From assembly GCA_026985075.1 (NCBI GenBank), contig JALSQX010000067.1:248001-312000 (forward strand): a stretch of 64,000 nucleotides of DNA, in the 5' to 3' direction. Below the pieces are notes generated by a model, which was given only the letters and a program-made list of their open reading frames with translations, made no database searches and was not told where the DNA came from. The position numbers were made by a program, and so were the translations under genes. Source of the DNA: Blastocatellia bacterium. Its GTDB lineage: Bacteria > Acidobacteriota > Blastocatellia > HR10 > J050. Shown here piece by piece: positions 8,744 through 16,546 of this stretch (position 1 is its first letter; the number at the start of each line of letters is the position of its first letter).

Positions 8744-9694
8744 ATGGCTGAGCGACTCATTATTGCCCTGGGCGGGAACGCCATCATCAAAGAACACCAA
8801 CGTGGTCGTCTTGAGGAGCAGTTCACCAATACGGAAGCCTCGCTCACCGGCGTGGTCGAACTCATCAAGCGAGGTCACGCGGTGGTCATCACGCATGGCA
8901 ATGGCCCTCAAGTGGGCAACATCCTCATTCGGGTGGAAGCGGCCCGGGATCGCGCGTACGATCTGTCCCTGGACGTTTGTGTAGCTCAATCTCAGGGCGA
9001 GATGGGCTACATGATCCAGCAGTGCTTGCAGAATCTTCTCCATCGCCAGGGACTTCACCGATCGGTCATCACGGTGATCTCTCAAGTCGTCGTCTCCCAA
9101 GACGAACTCCGACGACTGAAACCCACCAAGCCCATCGGTCCGTTTTATACCGAAGCTCAGGCTCGGCGCCTCATGGCGCAAGGAATCGAGATGATCGAGG
9201 ACGCCGGTCGGGGCTATCGCCGGGTAGTGCCGTCGCCGACTCCCCGGTGCATCGTCGAGCAACAGGTGATCAAGGAACTGTTCGATCGCGGCGTCATCGT
9301 CATCGCCGTGGGCGGCGGCGGCATTCCCGTGGTCAGAGATGCTGACGGAACGTTTCGCGGCGTGGCGGCAGTCATCGATAAAGATCTGGCGACCAGCTTG
9401 CTGGCCAGAGCCATCGGCGCCGAGAAGATGATCGATGTCACGGGCGTGGAAAAAGTGAAAGTGAACTTCGGCTCACCGGAGGAGCGCGATCTCGATCGCA
9501 TGACCGTCTCCGAAGCCAAGAGATATCTGGCGCAAGGTCATTTTCCGCCGGGCAGCATGGGACCGAAAATCGAAGCGGCTATCCAGTTTCTGGAATGCGG
9601 CGGCCGCGAGGTCATCATCACTCGACCGGAGCGGCTCGTGGAGGCCATCGACGGGCAAACGGGAACGCATATCTATCCTGACGAACCCATCTGA
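8744..9694 (+). CDS. arcC: Carbamate kinase
   Basis: A 316-residue carbamate kinase of the amino-acid kinase fold, normally interconverting carbamoyl phosphate + ADP and carbamate + ATP. Signatures: LIIALGGNAII at the N-terminus, VITHGNGPQVGN, VVPSPTPRCIVE, VIAVGGGGIPVV, AVIDKDLATSLLA, and HFPPGSMGPKIEAA near the end. ATG 8744 is chosen because the -10 box lies just upstream; a TTG at 8729 would fall within the -10. It is followed nine bases later by a carbamoyltransferase gene. No arginine deiminase (arcA) or ArcD transporter is present, so the pair may run a fermentative carbamoyl-phosphate route or a biosynthetic one. Confidence 0.93.
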   Translation: MAERLIIALGGNAIIKEHQRGRLEEQFTNTEASLTGVVELIKRGHAVVITHGNGPQVGNILIRVEAARDRAYDLSLDVCVAQSQGEMGYMIQQCLQNLLHRQGLHRSVITVISQVVVSQDELRRLKPTKPIGPFYTEAQARRLMAQGIEMIEDAGRGYRRVVPSPTPRCIVEQQVIKELFDRGVIVIAVGGGGIPVVRDADGTFRGVAAVIDKDLATSLLARAIGAEKMIDVTGVEKVKVNFGSPEERDLDRMTVSEAKRYLAQGHFPPGSMGPKIEAAIQFLECGGREVIITRPERLVEAIDGQTGTHIYPDEPI

Positions 9695-9703
9695 GGACGA
9701 ACT

Positions 9704-10639
9704 ATGACGAGACATCTCTTGACGCTCAACGACTGGTCGGCCGAAGTCATCGAAGAGGTCATCGCCCACGGCATATATGTCAAACATCATCGCTCGGAAT
9801 TCGCCCACGCCATGGCCGGGCGCACGCTCCTCATGTTGTTCGAGAAACCGTCCCTGCGCACGCGCGTCTCTTTCGAAACGGGTATGGAGCAAATGGGCGG
9901 TCATGCCATTTACTACGACGTGAGCACGTCCCCCATGGGCAAAGGCAAAGAGAGCATCGCCGACGTGGCCCGGACTGTCTCTCGTTACGTCGATATCATC
10001 ATGGCCCGGACGTATGAACACACGACCATTGAAGAGCTGGCGCGCTATGCGACGGTTCCGGTGATCAACGGTCTGAGTAACTTCTCCCACCCTTGCCAGA
10101 TCCTGGGGGACCTGATGACGCTCAAGGAGAAGAAAGGAACGCTCGTCGGATTGAAACTCGCCTATCTGGGCGACGCCCACAATAATGTGACCCACTCGCT
10201 CCTGTTCGCCTGCCCCAAGGTCGGAATGCACATGAGCATCGGCTGCCCGGCGGAACCGAAATACGAGCCTCTCCCTGACGTGGTAGCCAGCGCCCGAGCG
10301 GCTGCTCAAGTCACGGGAGTGAGTGTGGACGTGCATCACCAACCTGAAGCGGCCGTCGAGGGAGCCGATGTCGTCTACACCGATTCCTGGATGAGTTATC
10401 ATATTCCCGAGGATGAGCGCCAGGAGCGGTTCGCCGCGCTCAGACCGTTTCGAGTGACCTCCGATCTCATGAAAAGGGCCAAACCCGATGCCGTGTTCAT
10501 GCACTGTCTTCCCGCTCAACGAGGCGTGGAACAAACCGCCGAGGTCATCGATGGCCCACAGAGTATCGTCTTCGATCAGGCGGAGAATCGCCTGCATATT
10601 CAGAAAGCTATCATCCTGAAACTGATGGGCCGGCTGTAG
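9704..10639 (+). CDS. argF: Ornithine carbamoyltransferase-like enzyme
   Basis: A 311-residue transcarbamylase. The carbamoyl-phosphate site is FEKPSLRTRVSFE near residue 48, followed by MGGHAIYYD, PVINGLSNFSHPCQ and FMHCLPAQRG, which carries the catalytic Cys. The ornithine-binding loop is unusual: where ornithine enzymes have D-x-W-x-S-M-G, this protein has DSWMSYHIPEDE, so the Met-Gly of the SMG loop is Tyr-His. HCLPAHRG also reads HCLPAQRG. The fold and first substrate are secure; ornithine as second substrate is likely but not certain. It is translated with arcC (nine-base gap, GAGGA before ATG 9704). The arcC-argF pairing suggests reversible citrulline/carbamoyl-phosphate metabolism. 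Confidence 0.82.
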   Translation: MTRHLLTLNDWSAEVIEEVIAHGIYVKHHRSEFAHAMAGRTLLMLFEKPSLRTRVSFETGMEQMGGHAIYYDVSTSPMGKGKESIADVARTVSRYVDIIMARTYEHTTIEELARYATVPVINGLSNFSHPCQILGDLMTLKEKKGTLVGLKLAYLGDAHNNVTHSLLFACPKVGMHMSIGCPAEPKYEPLPDVVASARAAAQVTGVSVDVHHQPEAAVEGADVVYTDSWMSYHIPEDERQERFAALRPFRVTSDLMKRAKPDAVFMHCLPAQRGVEQTAEVIDGPQSIVFDQAENRLHIQKAIILKLMGRL

Positions 10640-10664
10640 GGTCTCTTCCGGACGCCGCTCATCC

Positions 10665-10692
10665 TTGACTTCCCGGAGTCCGAACTTACAAT
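10665..10692 (+). promoter_or_regulatory. Promoter of the type III polyketide synthase gene, leaderless
   Basis: TTGACT (10665-10670), 16 bases, TACAAT (10687-10692), then exactly 8 bases to ATG 10701. The transcription start would fall on or within two bases of the A of the start codon. This is the clearest leaderless case in the window. Confidence 0.6.
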
Positions 10693-10700
10693 TACCCCAT

Positions 10701-11750
10701 ATGCCACGAGTCGCGTCTGTTGCCACGGCCGTTCCACCGTATGAGTATGACCAGGCCTATGTGAAGCACCAATATGCGCAGTTACATCGCTCGAATCCTC
10801 ACATGCTCTCGGCGCTCTCCATCCTCGATCATTCGGGCGTTGAGCATCGCTATCTCTGCTTCCCCACCGAATATTACAAGGCGGGACACACGTTTGAGCG
10901 ACGCAATCGTGATTACATCGAGCAAGCTCTCGCTCTCGGCGAGCGGGCCATTCGCACCTGTTTAAAGCACGCTCAGGCGAAATCGGAGCAGATCAACCAC
11001 ATCATCCTGGTGACGACCACCGGTCTGGCGACGCCCAGTCTGGAGACGATGCTCATTCAACGCATCCCGCTTCCCCTCACCATCCAGCGGACGCCGCTCT
11101 TTGGGGTCGGCTGCGCTGGTGGGGCGGTGGGACTGGCTCGCGGGATGGAGTTTCTGCGCGGTCGCGGGCAGGATCTCGTGTTGCTCGTTTCCGTCGAGCT
11201 TTGCGGGCAAACCTTCGATCCCACTGATCAGTCGAAACTGGCCATCGTCGCCGTCAGCTTGTTCGGAGACGGAGCGGCGGCAGTGCTCCTGGCCGGAGAC
11301 GATCATTCCTTCTCCGGACCTCGATATATCGGCTCGCACAGCGTTCTCTTCCCCGATTCGCTAGACATCATGGGCTGGGACTTCACCGATAGGGGGATGC
11401 GCCTCGTGCTCTCGCGACGATTACCGGCGCTCGTCAAGCGCCTTCTGCCCGAGGTCATCATCGGATTTCTCGACGAGTACGGCCTCCGTCGCGACGATAT
11501 CCGCTATTGGATCTTTCATCCGGGAAGTGCCAAAGTGCTGGATGCCATCGAACACTCTCTGGGCTTGTCCGATGAGAAGCTCGTCTGGTCGCGCCGGTTT
11601 CTCCGTCAGTATGGGAATCTCTCTTCGGCATCGGTGCTCTTCATTCTCCACGATATCATTCGGCGAGGAGCGCCCCAGCCGGGCGATTATGGGCTGATCG
11701 TCGCCGTGGGACCGGGATTCTCTGCTGAACTCGTTCTGCTGAGGTGGTAG
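10701..11750 (+). CDS. Type III polyketide synthase (chalcone/stilbene synthase family)
   Basis: A 349-residue type III PKS. The Cys-His-Asn triad is intact: C138 in GVGCAGGAVGLARG, H273 in IFHPGSAKVLDAIE, and N306 in RQYGNLSSASVLFIL, with spacing close to plant chalcone synthase. The C-terminal GPGFSAELVLLRW matches the family. It condenses malonyl-CoA onto an acyl starter; bacterial homologues commonly make alkylresorcinols, alkylpyrones or tetrahydroxynaphthalene. The FAD oxidoreductase whose GTG start lies two bases after its stop points to an alkylresorcinol-type lipid that is then oxidised or reduced. The short start at 10701 fits the promoter; an upstream in-frame TTG would overlap the -35. 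Confidence 0.93.
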   Translation: MPRVASVATAVPPYEYDQAYVKHQYAQLHRSNPHMLSALSILDHSGVEHRYLCFPTEYYKAGHTFERRNRDYIEQALALGERAIRTCLKHAQAKSEQINHIILVTTTGLATPSLETMLIQRIPLPLTIQRTPLFGVGCAGGAVGLARGMEFLRGRGQDLVLLVSVELCGQTFDPTDQSKLAIVAVSLFGDGAAAVLLAGDDHSFSGPRYIGSHSVLFPDSLDIMGWDFTDRGMRLVLSRRLPALVKRLLPEVIIGFLDEYGLRRDDIRYWIFHPGSAKVLDAIEHSLGLSDEKLVWSRRFLRQYGNLSSASVLFILHDIIRRGAPQPGDYGLIVAVGPGFSAELVLLRW

Positions 11751-11751
11751 C

Positions 11752-12933
11752 GTGGGACGGCATGAATCTTCGTACGATGTCATCATCGTGGGCGGGAGTG
11801 TGGCTGGGGCGGCGACGGCGTGGTGGCTCGGACAGCGAGGGTTTCACGTCCTGATTCTCGATCGCGCTCGATTCCCCCGCGATAAACCATGTGGCGAGGG
11901 CCTCATGCCGACCGGCGTGAAAGTGCTCTCGGAGATGGGACTGTTATCTCAACTCAGACCGGGGGAGGCGCGGCCTTTCTACGGTATCAGGTTTTACGAT
12001 CGTCATGGCTGCCAGGTGGCGGGCACGTTTCCTCAATCGGCCGCGTCACCCGGATTGGTCATCCGCCGTCTCTCGCTCGATGCTCTTCTGCTTCGGCACG
12101 CTGCCTCCCTCCCCTCGGTTGACGTTCGGCAAGGAGTTCGCGTCACGCGCATTCTGCACCGGGATGGACGGGTGTGCGGTGTGGCGGGCAGAGTGATGGG
12201 CGTCGAACAGGCCGATGAAGAACAGTTCTTCGCCCCGGTGACGATTGGGGCCGACGGCTTGCATTCTGTGTTCCATCGCCTCCCCGGGGTGCGCGTGCGT
12301 CGACCTCGACGACTCCGGTTCGGCGTGACGGCTCACCTCAGGGGAGTAGAAGGGTTGGGGACCGAAGTCGAAGTCATCACCCAGAGTTGGGGCGAATTGT
12401 ACCTCGCCGCTCAGGACGAGGATGCCGCCCTGGTGGCGCTCCTGCTCGATCGTGAAGCGATGAGACCATTCGTGCGTGATCAGGAAGCCGGGTTCTGGCA
12501 GACGCTTCACGCCTTCCCCTTGTTGGCCGAACGCCTCTCTGGCAGCGAGAGGATCTCTCCCATTCTCGCCACGGGACCGCTCGGCAGTCGGGTCTGGCCC
12601 TGTTTTGGCGATGGTTTCCTTCTGGTCGGCGACAGCGCTGGCGCCGTCGATCCCATCACCGGCGAGGGGATGTCGCTCTCGCTGAGGAGCGCCCGGATCG
12701 CCGCCCGAGCCGTCGTCGAGGCGTTTCGAGCCGGCGATTTCGGGGCCCGTCGCTGGATGGGTTATGGCACCGCCCGCCGGTCCATGGCGCGCCCTCTCAC
12801 TCGAGTGGCCGACTTCATGCTCTTCCTCTCTCGTCATCAGCGGCTGGCCCACTGGACGATCCAGGCTCTCGGTCGGCGACCGTCAGCGCTCCAGAGGCTG
12901 CTCGCTTTGGCGGCTGGTGAGGGGCATTCATGA
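11752..12933 (+). CDS. FAD-dependent oxidoreductase, geranylgeranyl-reductase/aromatic hydroxylase superfamily
   Basis: A 393-residue flavoprotein. The FAD Rossmann motif VIIVGGSVAGAATAWWLGQRG is at residues ~9-30, RFPRDKPCGEGLMP follows near residue 42, and GDGFLLVGDSAGAVDPITGEGMSLSLRSA is the GD-type FAD/ribityl motif. This pattern is shared by geranylgeranyl reductases and para-hydroxybenzoate-hydroxylase-like enzymes. It sits directly behind a type III PKS gene, as do flavoprotein hydroxylases that turn alkylresorcinols into quinones in other bacteria, so modification of the PKS product is the best guess. GTG at 11752 is used as start. No methyltransferase or prenyltransferase is adjacent. 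Confidence 0.85.
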   Translation: MGRHESSYDVIIVGGSVAGAATAWWLGQRGFHVLILDRARFPRDKPCGEGLMPTGVKVLSEMGLLSQLRPGEARPFYGIRFYDRHGCQVAGTFPQSAASPGLVIRRLSLDALLLRHAASLPSVDVRQGVRVTRILHRDGRVCGVAGRVMGVEQADEEQFFAPVTIGADGLHSVFHRLPGVRVRRPRRLRFGVTAHLRGVEGLGTEVEVITQSWGELYLAAQDEDAALVALLLDREAMRPFVRDQEAGFWQTLHAFPLLAERLSGSERISPILATGPLGSRVWPCFGDGFLLVGDSAGAVDPITGEGMSLSLRSARIAARAVVEAFRAGDFGARRWMGYGTARRSMARPLTRVADFMLFLSRHQRLAHWTIQALGRRPSALQRLLALAAGEGHS

Positions 12934-13071
12934 GATGACCTGAAGGGACGAACGCCGCGCCTCGCTCAGTCGATCCCCGTCTCCACTCTCACCGCTTCCC
13001 CCGGGACGGCCGAGTTCCGGCCGACGTACCGCTGGAATTCGGGAATCTTCGCATTTCCCATCGCTCCTGGC

Positions 13072-13077
13072 TATAAT
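13072..13077 (+). promoter_or_regulatory. -10 box that sets the beta-CASP start
   Basis: A consensus TATAAT at 13072-13077 overlaps the upstream ATG (13076), so that ATG cannot be in the transcript. The next in-frame ATG at 13091 is 13 bases downstream. A partial -35 (TTCGCA) lies 18 bases upstream. Confidence 0.5.
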
Positions 13078-13090
13078 GAATTCTCAGCTT

Positions 13091-15661
13091 ATGCGGATCA
13101 CCTTTCTCGGCGGCGGAGATGAGATCGGCGCTTCCAGCGCCATCGTCGAAATCGGCTCCCGTCGTGTGCTGGTCGACTGTGGCATTCGCATGAGCGGCGA
13201 CCATCGGCTCCCCGACCTGGCCGCTCTCACCTCGCCCGAGTTCAAAGGCCTCGACGCGGTCATCGTCACTCATGCCCATCTGGATCACACCGGCGCGCTC
13301 CCCATTCTCCATCAGCACTTTCCCGGAATCCCCATCTACATGACCGGACCGACACGCGCGCTCGTCCAGGTGCTGCTGCGCGATTCGCTCAATGTGATGA
13401 AGAGCAAACTGGAGAGCGAAGGCGAGCTCCCACTTTACTCGGCCACCGCCGTGGAGTCGCTGCTGGAGCGGATCATCCCGGTTTCGTTCGGCTGTCGGAC
13501 GGAAATCGGGCAGACGGGTCTGGTGGCGACCTGGTTCCCGGCGGGTCATATCCTCGGTGCCTCTTCGGTCGGTATTGAGGGCGTGGAGCAGGGTCGAACG
13601 GCGCGGATCATGTTCTCCGGCGATATATCCGTCGCCGACCAACTCACCGTCCCGGGCATGCTCCCGCCCACCGGTTTTCGTCCCGATGTATTGGTCATCG
13701 AGTCCACCTATGGCGATCGGCTTCATTCCCCGCGTCAACTCGAAGAACAGCGGCTCATCGAGATGGTCGCCGGCATCATTGAGCGCAAAGGCAAACTGCT
13801 GATCCCGGCGTTCGCCATCGGCCGGGCCCAAGAGGTCGCGTTAATGCTGCTGCGCGCTTTTCGCCGCGGGAGATTGGCTCGCTTCCCCATCTACCTCGAC
13901 GGCATGGTGCGCTCTGTCTGCGCCGTCTACTCCTCATTCCCCGCCCATCAGACGCCATATGCGCGCCGGCTGATTCAGAAGCATGGCAATCCATTCTTCA
14001 ATGTCATCGAGGAGATACAGCCCGTCTCCTCCCCCAAGGAGCGCGATGCCATCCTTCATGGGCCACCGTGTTGCATCATTGCCAGCTCGGGCATGCTCAC
14101 CGGCGGCGCCAGCGCCTACTATGCTCAGACCATCGTCCAGGACGAACGCCACGGTATCGCCATCACCGGCTATCAGGATGAAGAATCGCCCGGCCGCCGA
14201 CTGCTCGAACTGGCCGATGGCGCAACCAACCAGATCGTCATCGCCGGGCGCACGGTGGAGGTCAAGTGTCACGTCCAGAAGTATGCCCTCTCGGCTCATG
14301 CCGATGCCCAGGAGATCGCCGGTCTCATCGAGGCCATCAATCCCAGAGAAGTCGTCCTCGTCCATGGTGAAGGCGGAGCCCGACCGGCCCTGGCCGAACT
14401 GCTCTGGCGGAGCAGCTCGCGTCGCCGTCCGGTCCATCTCCCCAAGACGGGCGAGACGCTCCGGTTCGGCGTCTCTCGCCGACTGGTGCAGCAATTCGCT
14501 CCCCGGACGCGCGCGGGCATTGGCGGCGGCGCACCTCTCACTTCCGAGACCCTATCGCAATTGGCCGAACACCTGCGAACGCACGGTGGCGCACAACGCG
14601 CTTTCAGTGCGATGGAATTGCTCGACCTCTGGTATGGCGTCGAGGCATGGGAGGAATCCCATTATGCCTCGCTCGTTCAACTGTTGGACGACACCGACGA
14701 GTTCCGTCGACATCCGTCACGCCCGCACCTGTATCGGTTGCGGCGACGTCGAGAGGATGAAACCGAGGACCCACCGACGATGCTCTTCGCCGAGCCCAAT
14801 GAACTGCTCGCTCGCGTCGATCAGTTTCTCGGTCCTCAGACGGGACTCTATAAGCGCGGCTATGATCTGACGACGCACCAATTGCGTCTCTCGTTCGAAT
14901 TCCCTCATGTCGCGCGGGAGCGCTACCGCGATCTCATCGAGAAAGTCGTCGAAGGGACCGGATGGACAGTGACCATCAATGAGACGCCCCATCAGGGACG
15001 GCTCGCCGAAGTGGCGCTGGAGTGTCTGCCTGTAGAGGCTACCCCGATGAAGGTCCCGGCCATTCATCTCGACCGACGAGAGGTCATCATCACGCTCGAT
15101 GAGGATGTATCCGAGGAACAGATTGAGCGAGCGGCCGCGCGATTCCGGGAAACGACCGGTTTCACCCTGGTGATCAAAACGCCCCAGGCCGCTCAGCCGG
15201 CGGATGCCGTAACGCAGAAAGTATTCGCCACCGGCGCGCCCGAACGAATGGAGATCAACGCCGCCTATCGAGTCATCGACGATATCTTCGCCCACCAACC
15301 GGAAATGTGGCGTCCTTACAAGAAGAGTCTCAAATCGAGCCCCGAGGGTCCGTTCATCGAACTGGCTTTCATCTCTCCCGAAATCGGCGCCCGTCAGGGC
15401 TCGCTCATCGAGCGGGCGGCAGCCCGCACCGGGTACTCGCTGCGCATCAAACCCGAACCGAATCAAATCGCCATGCTCGCCCTCGCCCGAAAATTGATTC
15501 CCCCGGAGTGGCAGTTGCTCAAACAGCCCAGTCTGTTCAAAGATCAAAAGACCGTGCGAGTGAAATGTAAGACCCCGCCGCCCAGCGACAGTGAAGAGGT
15601 GAGAAGCATTCGGGAACAATTCGAGGAGATGACGGGATTCGCACTGGAGATCAGCCGGTAG
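13091..15661 (+). CDS. Beta-CASP metallo-beta-lactamase-fold nuclease with four C-terminal repeat units
   Basis: An 856-residue protein. Residues ~1-430 are a metallo-beta-lactamase plus beta-CASP unit, as in RNA-processing nucleases: THAHLDHTG (zinc ligands), GHILGASSV, FSGDIS, ESTYGDR, PAFAIGRAQE, IIASSGMLTGGAS and the terminal YALSAHADAQE. A winged-helix-like middle follows (residues ~480-560). The remaining ~270 residues contain four diverged units, starting near residues 598, 666, 756 and 823, each a strand, a helix and then TG-aromatic-x-(V/L)-x-I (TGWTVTI, TGFTLVI, TGYSLRI, TGFALEI), which look like small alpha/beta, perhaps KH-like, RNA-binding domains. Role: probably RNA processing or decay. 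Alone in its transcription unit. Confidence 0.88.
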   Translation: MRITFLGGGDEIGASSAIVEIGSRRVLVDCGIRMSGDHRLPDLAALTSPEFKGLDAVIVTHAHLDHTGALPILHQHFPGIPIYMTGPTRALVQVLLRDSLNVMKSKLESEGELPLYSATAVESLLERIIPVSFGCRTEIGQTGLVATWFPAGHILGASSVGIEGVEQGRTARIMFSGDISVADQLTVPGMLPPTGFRPDVLVIESTYGDRLHSPRQLEEQRLIEMVAGIIERKGKLLIPAFAIGRAQEVALMLLRAFRRGRLARFPIYLDGMVRSVCAVYSSFPAHQTPYARRLIQKHGNPFFNVIEEIQPVSSPKERDAILHGPPCCIIASSGMLTGGASAYYAQTIVQDERHGIAITGYQDEESPGRRLLELADGATNQIVIAGRTVEVKCHVQKYALSAHADAQEIAGLIEAINPREVVLVHGEGGARPALAELLWRSSSRRRPVHLPKTGETLRFGVSRRLVQQFAPRTRAGIGGGAPLTSETLSQLAEHLRTHGGAQRAFSAMELLDLWYGVEAWEESHYASLVQLLDDTDEFRRHPSRPHLYRLRRRREDETEDPPTMLFAEPNELLARVDQFLGPQTGLYKRGYDLTTHQLRLSFEFPHVARERYRDLIEKVVEGTGWTVTINETPHQGRLAEVALECLPVEATPMKVPAIHLDRREVIITLDEDVSEEQIERAAARFRETTGFTLVIKTPQAAQPADAVTQKVFATGAPERMEINAAYRVIDDIFAHQPEMWRPYKKSLKSSPEGPFIELAFISPEIGARQGSLIERAAARTGYSLRIKPEPNQIAMLALARKLIPPEWQLLKQPSLFKDQKTVRVKCKTPPPSDSEEVRSIREQFEEMTGFALEISR

Positions 15662-15932
15662 ATCATGGGCGGATGGCGCGATCTGCTGGCCTTCGTCTTC
15701 GACGGACATGGAGTATCGCATCGAGGATCGCATCATCCCTGGATGTCTTCACCGCACGGCCAGGAGCGCCGAAGTGATCGGCCTTCTCATCGCGGTGACT
15801 CCTGGTTCATGGGCCTCAAGAGGACAACATCATCACTGAGAGCCAGTCGGCTCCCGATCAGCTTCTGATGACCGCGGCACCGATCTGCAGAATTCTCCCA
15901 CCCTGGGAGAAAGAGAGTCGAGGTGAAGTGGG

Positions 15933-16010
15933 GATCCCGCTGTTTCCGTGTTCATCTGTGGGCTGGTTGAATGGCCCATAGATTGGCACAGCCAACGGCG
16001 GGATTTGCAC
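15933..16010. repeat. Imperfect ~30-bp inverted repeat, also related to sequence at 51.1 kb
   Basis: The left arm begins GGGATCCCGCTGTTTCCGTG and contains CATCTGTGGGC; the right arm read on the minus strand gives AAATCCCGCCGTTGGCTGTG and ATCTATGGGCC. The arms flank a short centre (TGGTTGAAT). A further degenerate copy begins GACCCCGCCGCTTCTGTGTT at about 16033, and a related copy lies near 51100-51165 on the other strand. Confidence 0.5.
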
Positions 16011-16072
16011 AGATTTCTTATTGATCGGCGGTGACCCCGCCGCTTCTGTGTTCTTCCGTAGGCGAGTTCCCA

Positions 16073-16095
16073 GGGATATCCTGTCTGGATATCCC
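16073..16095. repeat. Perfect 9-bp inverted repeat
   Basis: GGGATATCC, five-base spacer TGTCT, GGATATCCC. It could form a hairpin; no T-run follows, so it is not a standard terminator. Confidence 0.5.
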
Positions 16096-16152
16096 GCCGC
16101 TCGCCGACGGGGAGACATCGCGCTCCACCCTCCGACCACGAAGCACAATCAC

Positions 16153-16247
16153 CCTCGGAGACCGGCTCTGGGGCATGAGGGAGAGTGGGGCATGGCGGCA
16201 GCGTAGCTGACGAGCGTCAGGCCCCGGAGACCAGCTCCGGGGCCTGA
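16153..16247. repeat. Two related hairpin units, the second a perfect 13-bp stem
   Basis: TCAGGCCCCGGAG (16217-16229), loop ACCAG, CTCCGGGGCCTGA (16235-16247) is a perfect stem-loop. A diverged copy with CGGAGACCGGCTCTGGGGC is at 16156-16174. Neither is followed by a T-tract. Confidence 0.6.
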
Positions 16248-16531
16248 ACCGAAGATGTTTCACCTGGTCAGCCTCACAGCTTGTGCTCTCATCGCCAGAA
16301 GATTTCCACAGGGAAAATCACTCATTCTTCACCTCTGGCTGAGCTGCGTTGATCTCGCCGGTTCGATGGTCATCGGTGCGCCATTTTTCGTTGCGGCCGA
16401 CTGGTCAAGGATGAGCAGTACAGTTCTTCAAGGCAACCAACCCGCGCCTGGCGCAGCAGAGCGCTTGATCCGGTGGGCGTCTGACTCGCTGTCTGCTTCT
16501 CACCGGGGTGGAATTTCAGTGGGAAACACCA

Positions 16532-16537
16532 TACAAT
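16532..16537 (+). promoter_or_regulatory. -10 box of nagA, leaderless geometry
   Basis: TACAAT at 16532-16537 lies 9 bases before ATG 16547, with only a weak -35 (TGGAAT, 17-base spacing). No ribosome-binding site is present. Confidence 0.4.
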
Positions 16538-16546
16538 GACATCGCC

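Larger units (their letters stand above)
15662..16546. other. 885-base gene-free region rich in inverted repeats
   Basis: No reading frame here looks coding; the longest has no family features or codon pattern. Instead there are several palindromic elements (listed separately at 15933-16010, 16073-16095, 16153-16177 and 16217-16247) and, at the far end, the nagA promoter. It may be a relic of repeat insertions. Confidence 0.6.

Noticed and set aside
9473-10726. 417-codon minus-strand frame
   Set aside because: Antisense to the transcarbamylase gene and without recognisable domains.
16255-16539. 94-codon plus-strand frame before nagA
   Set aside because: No ribosome-binding site, no motif, ends in the nagA promoter; looks like chance opening.
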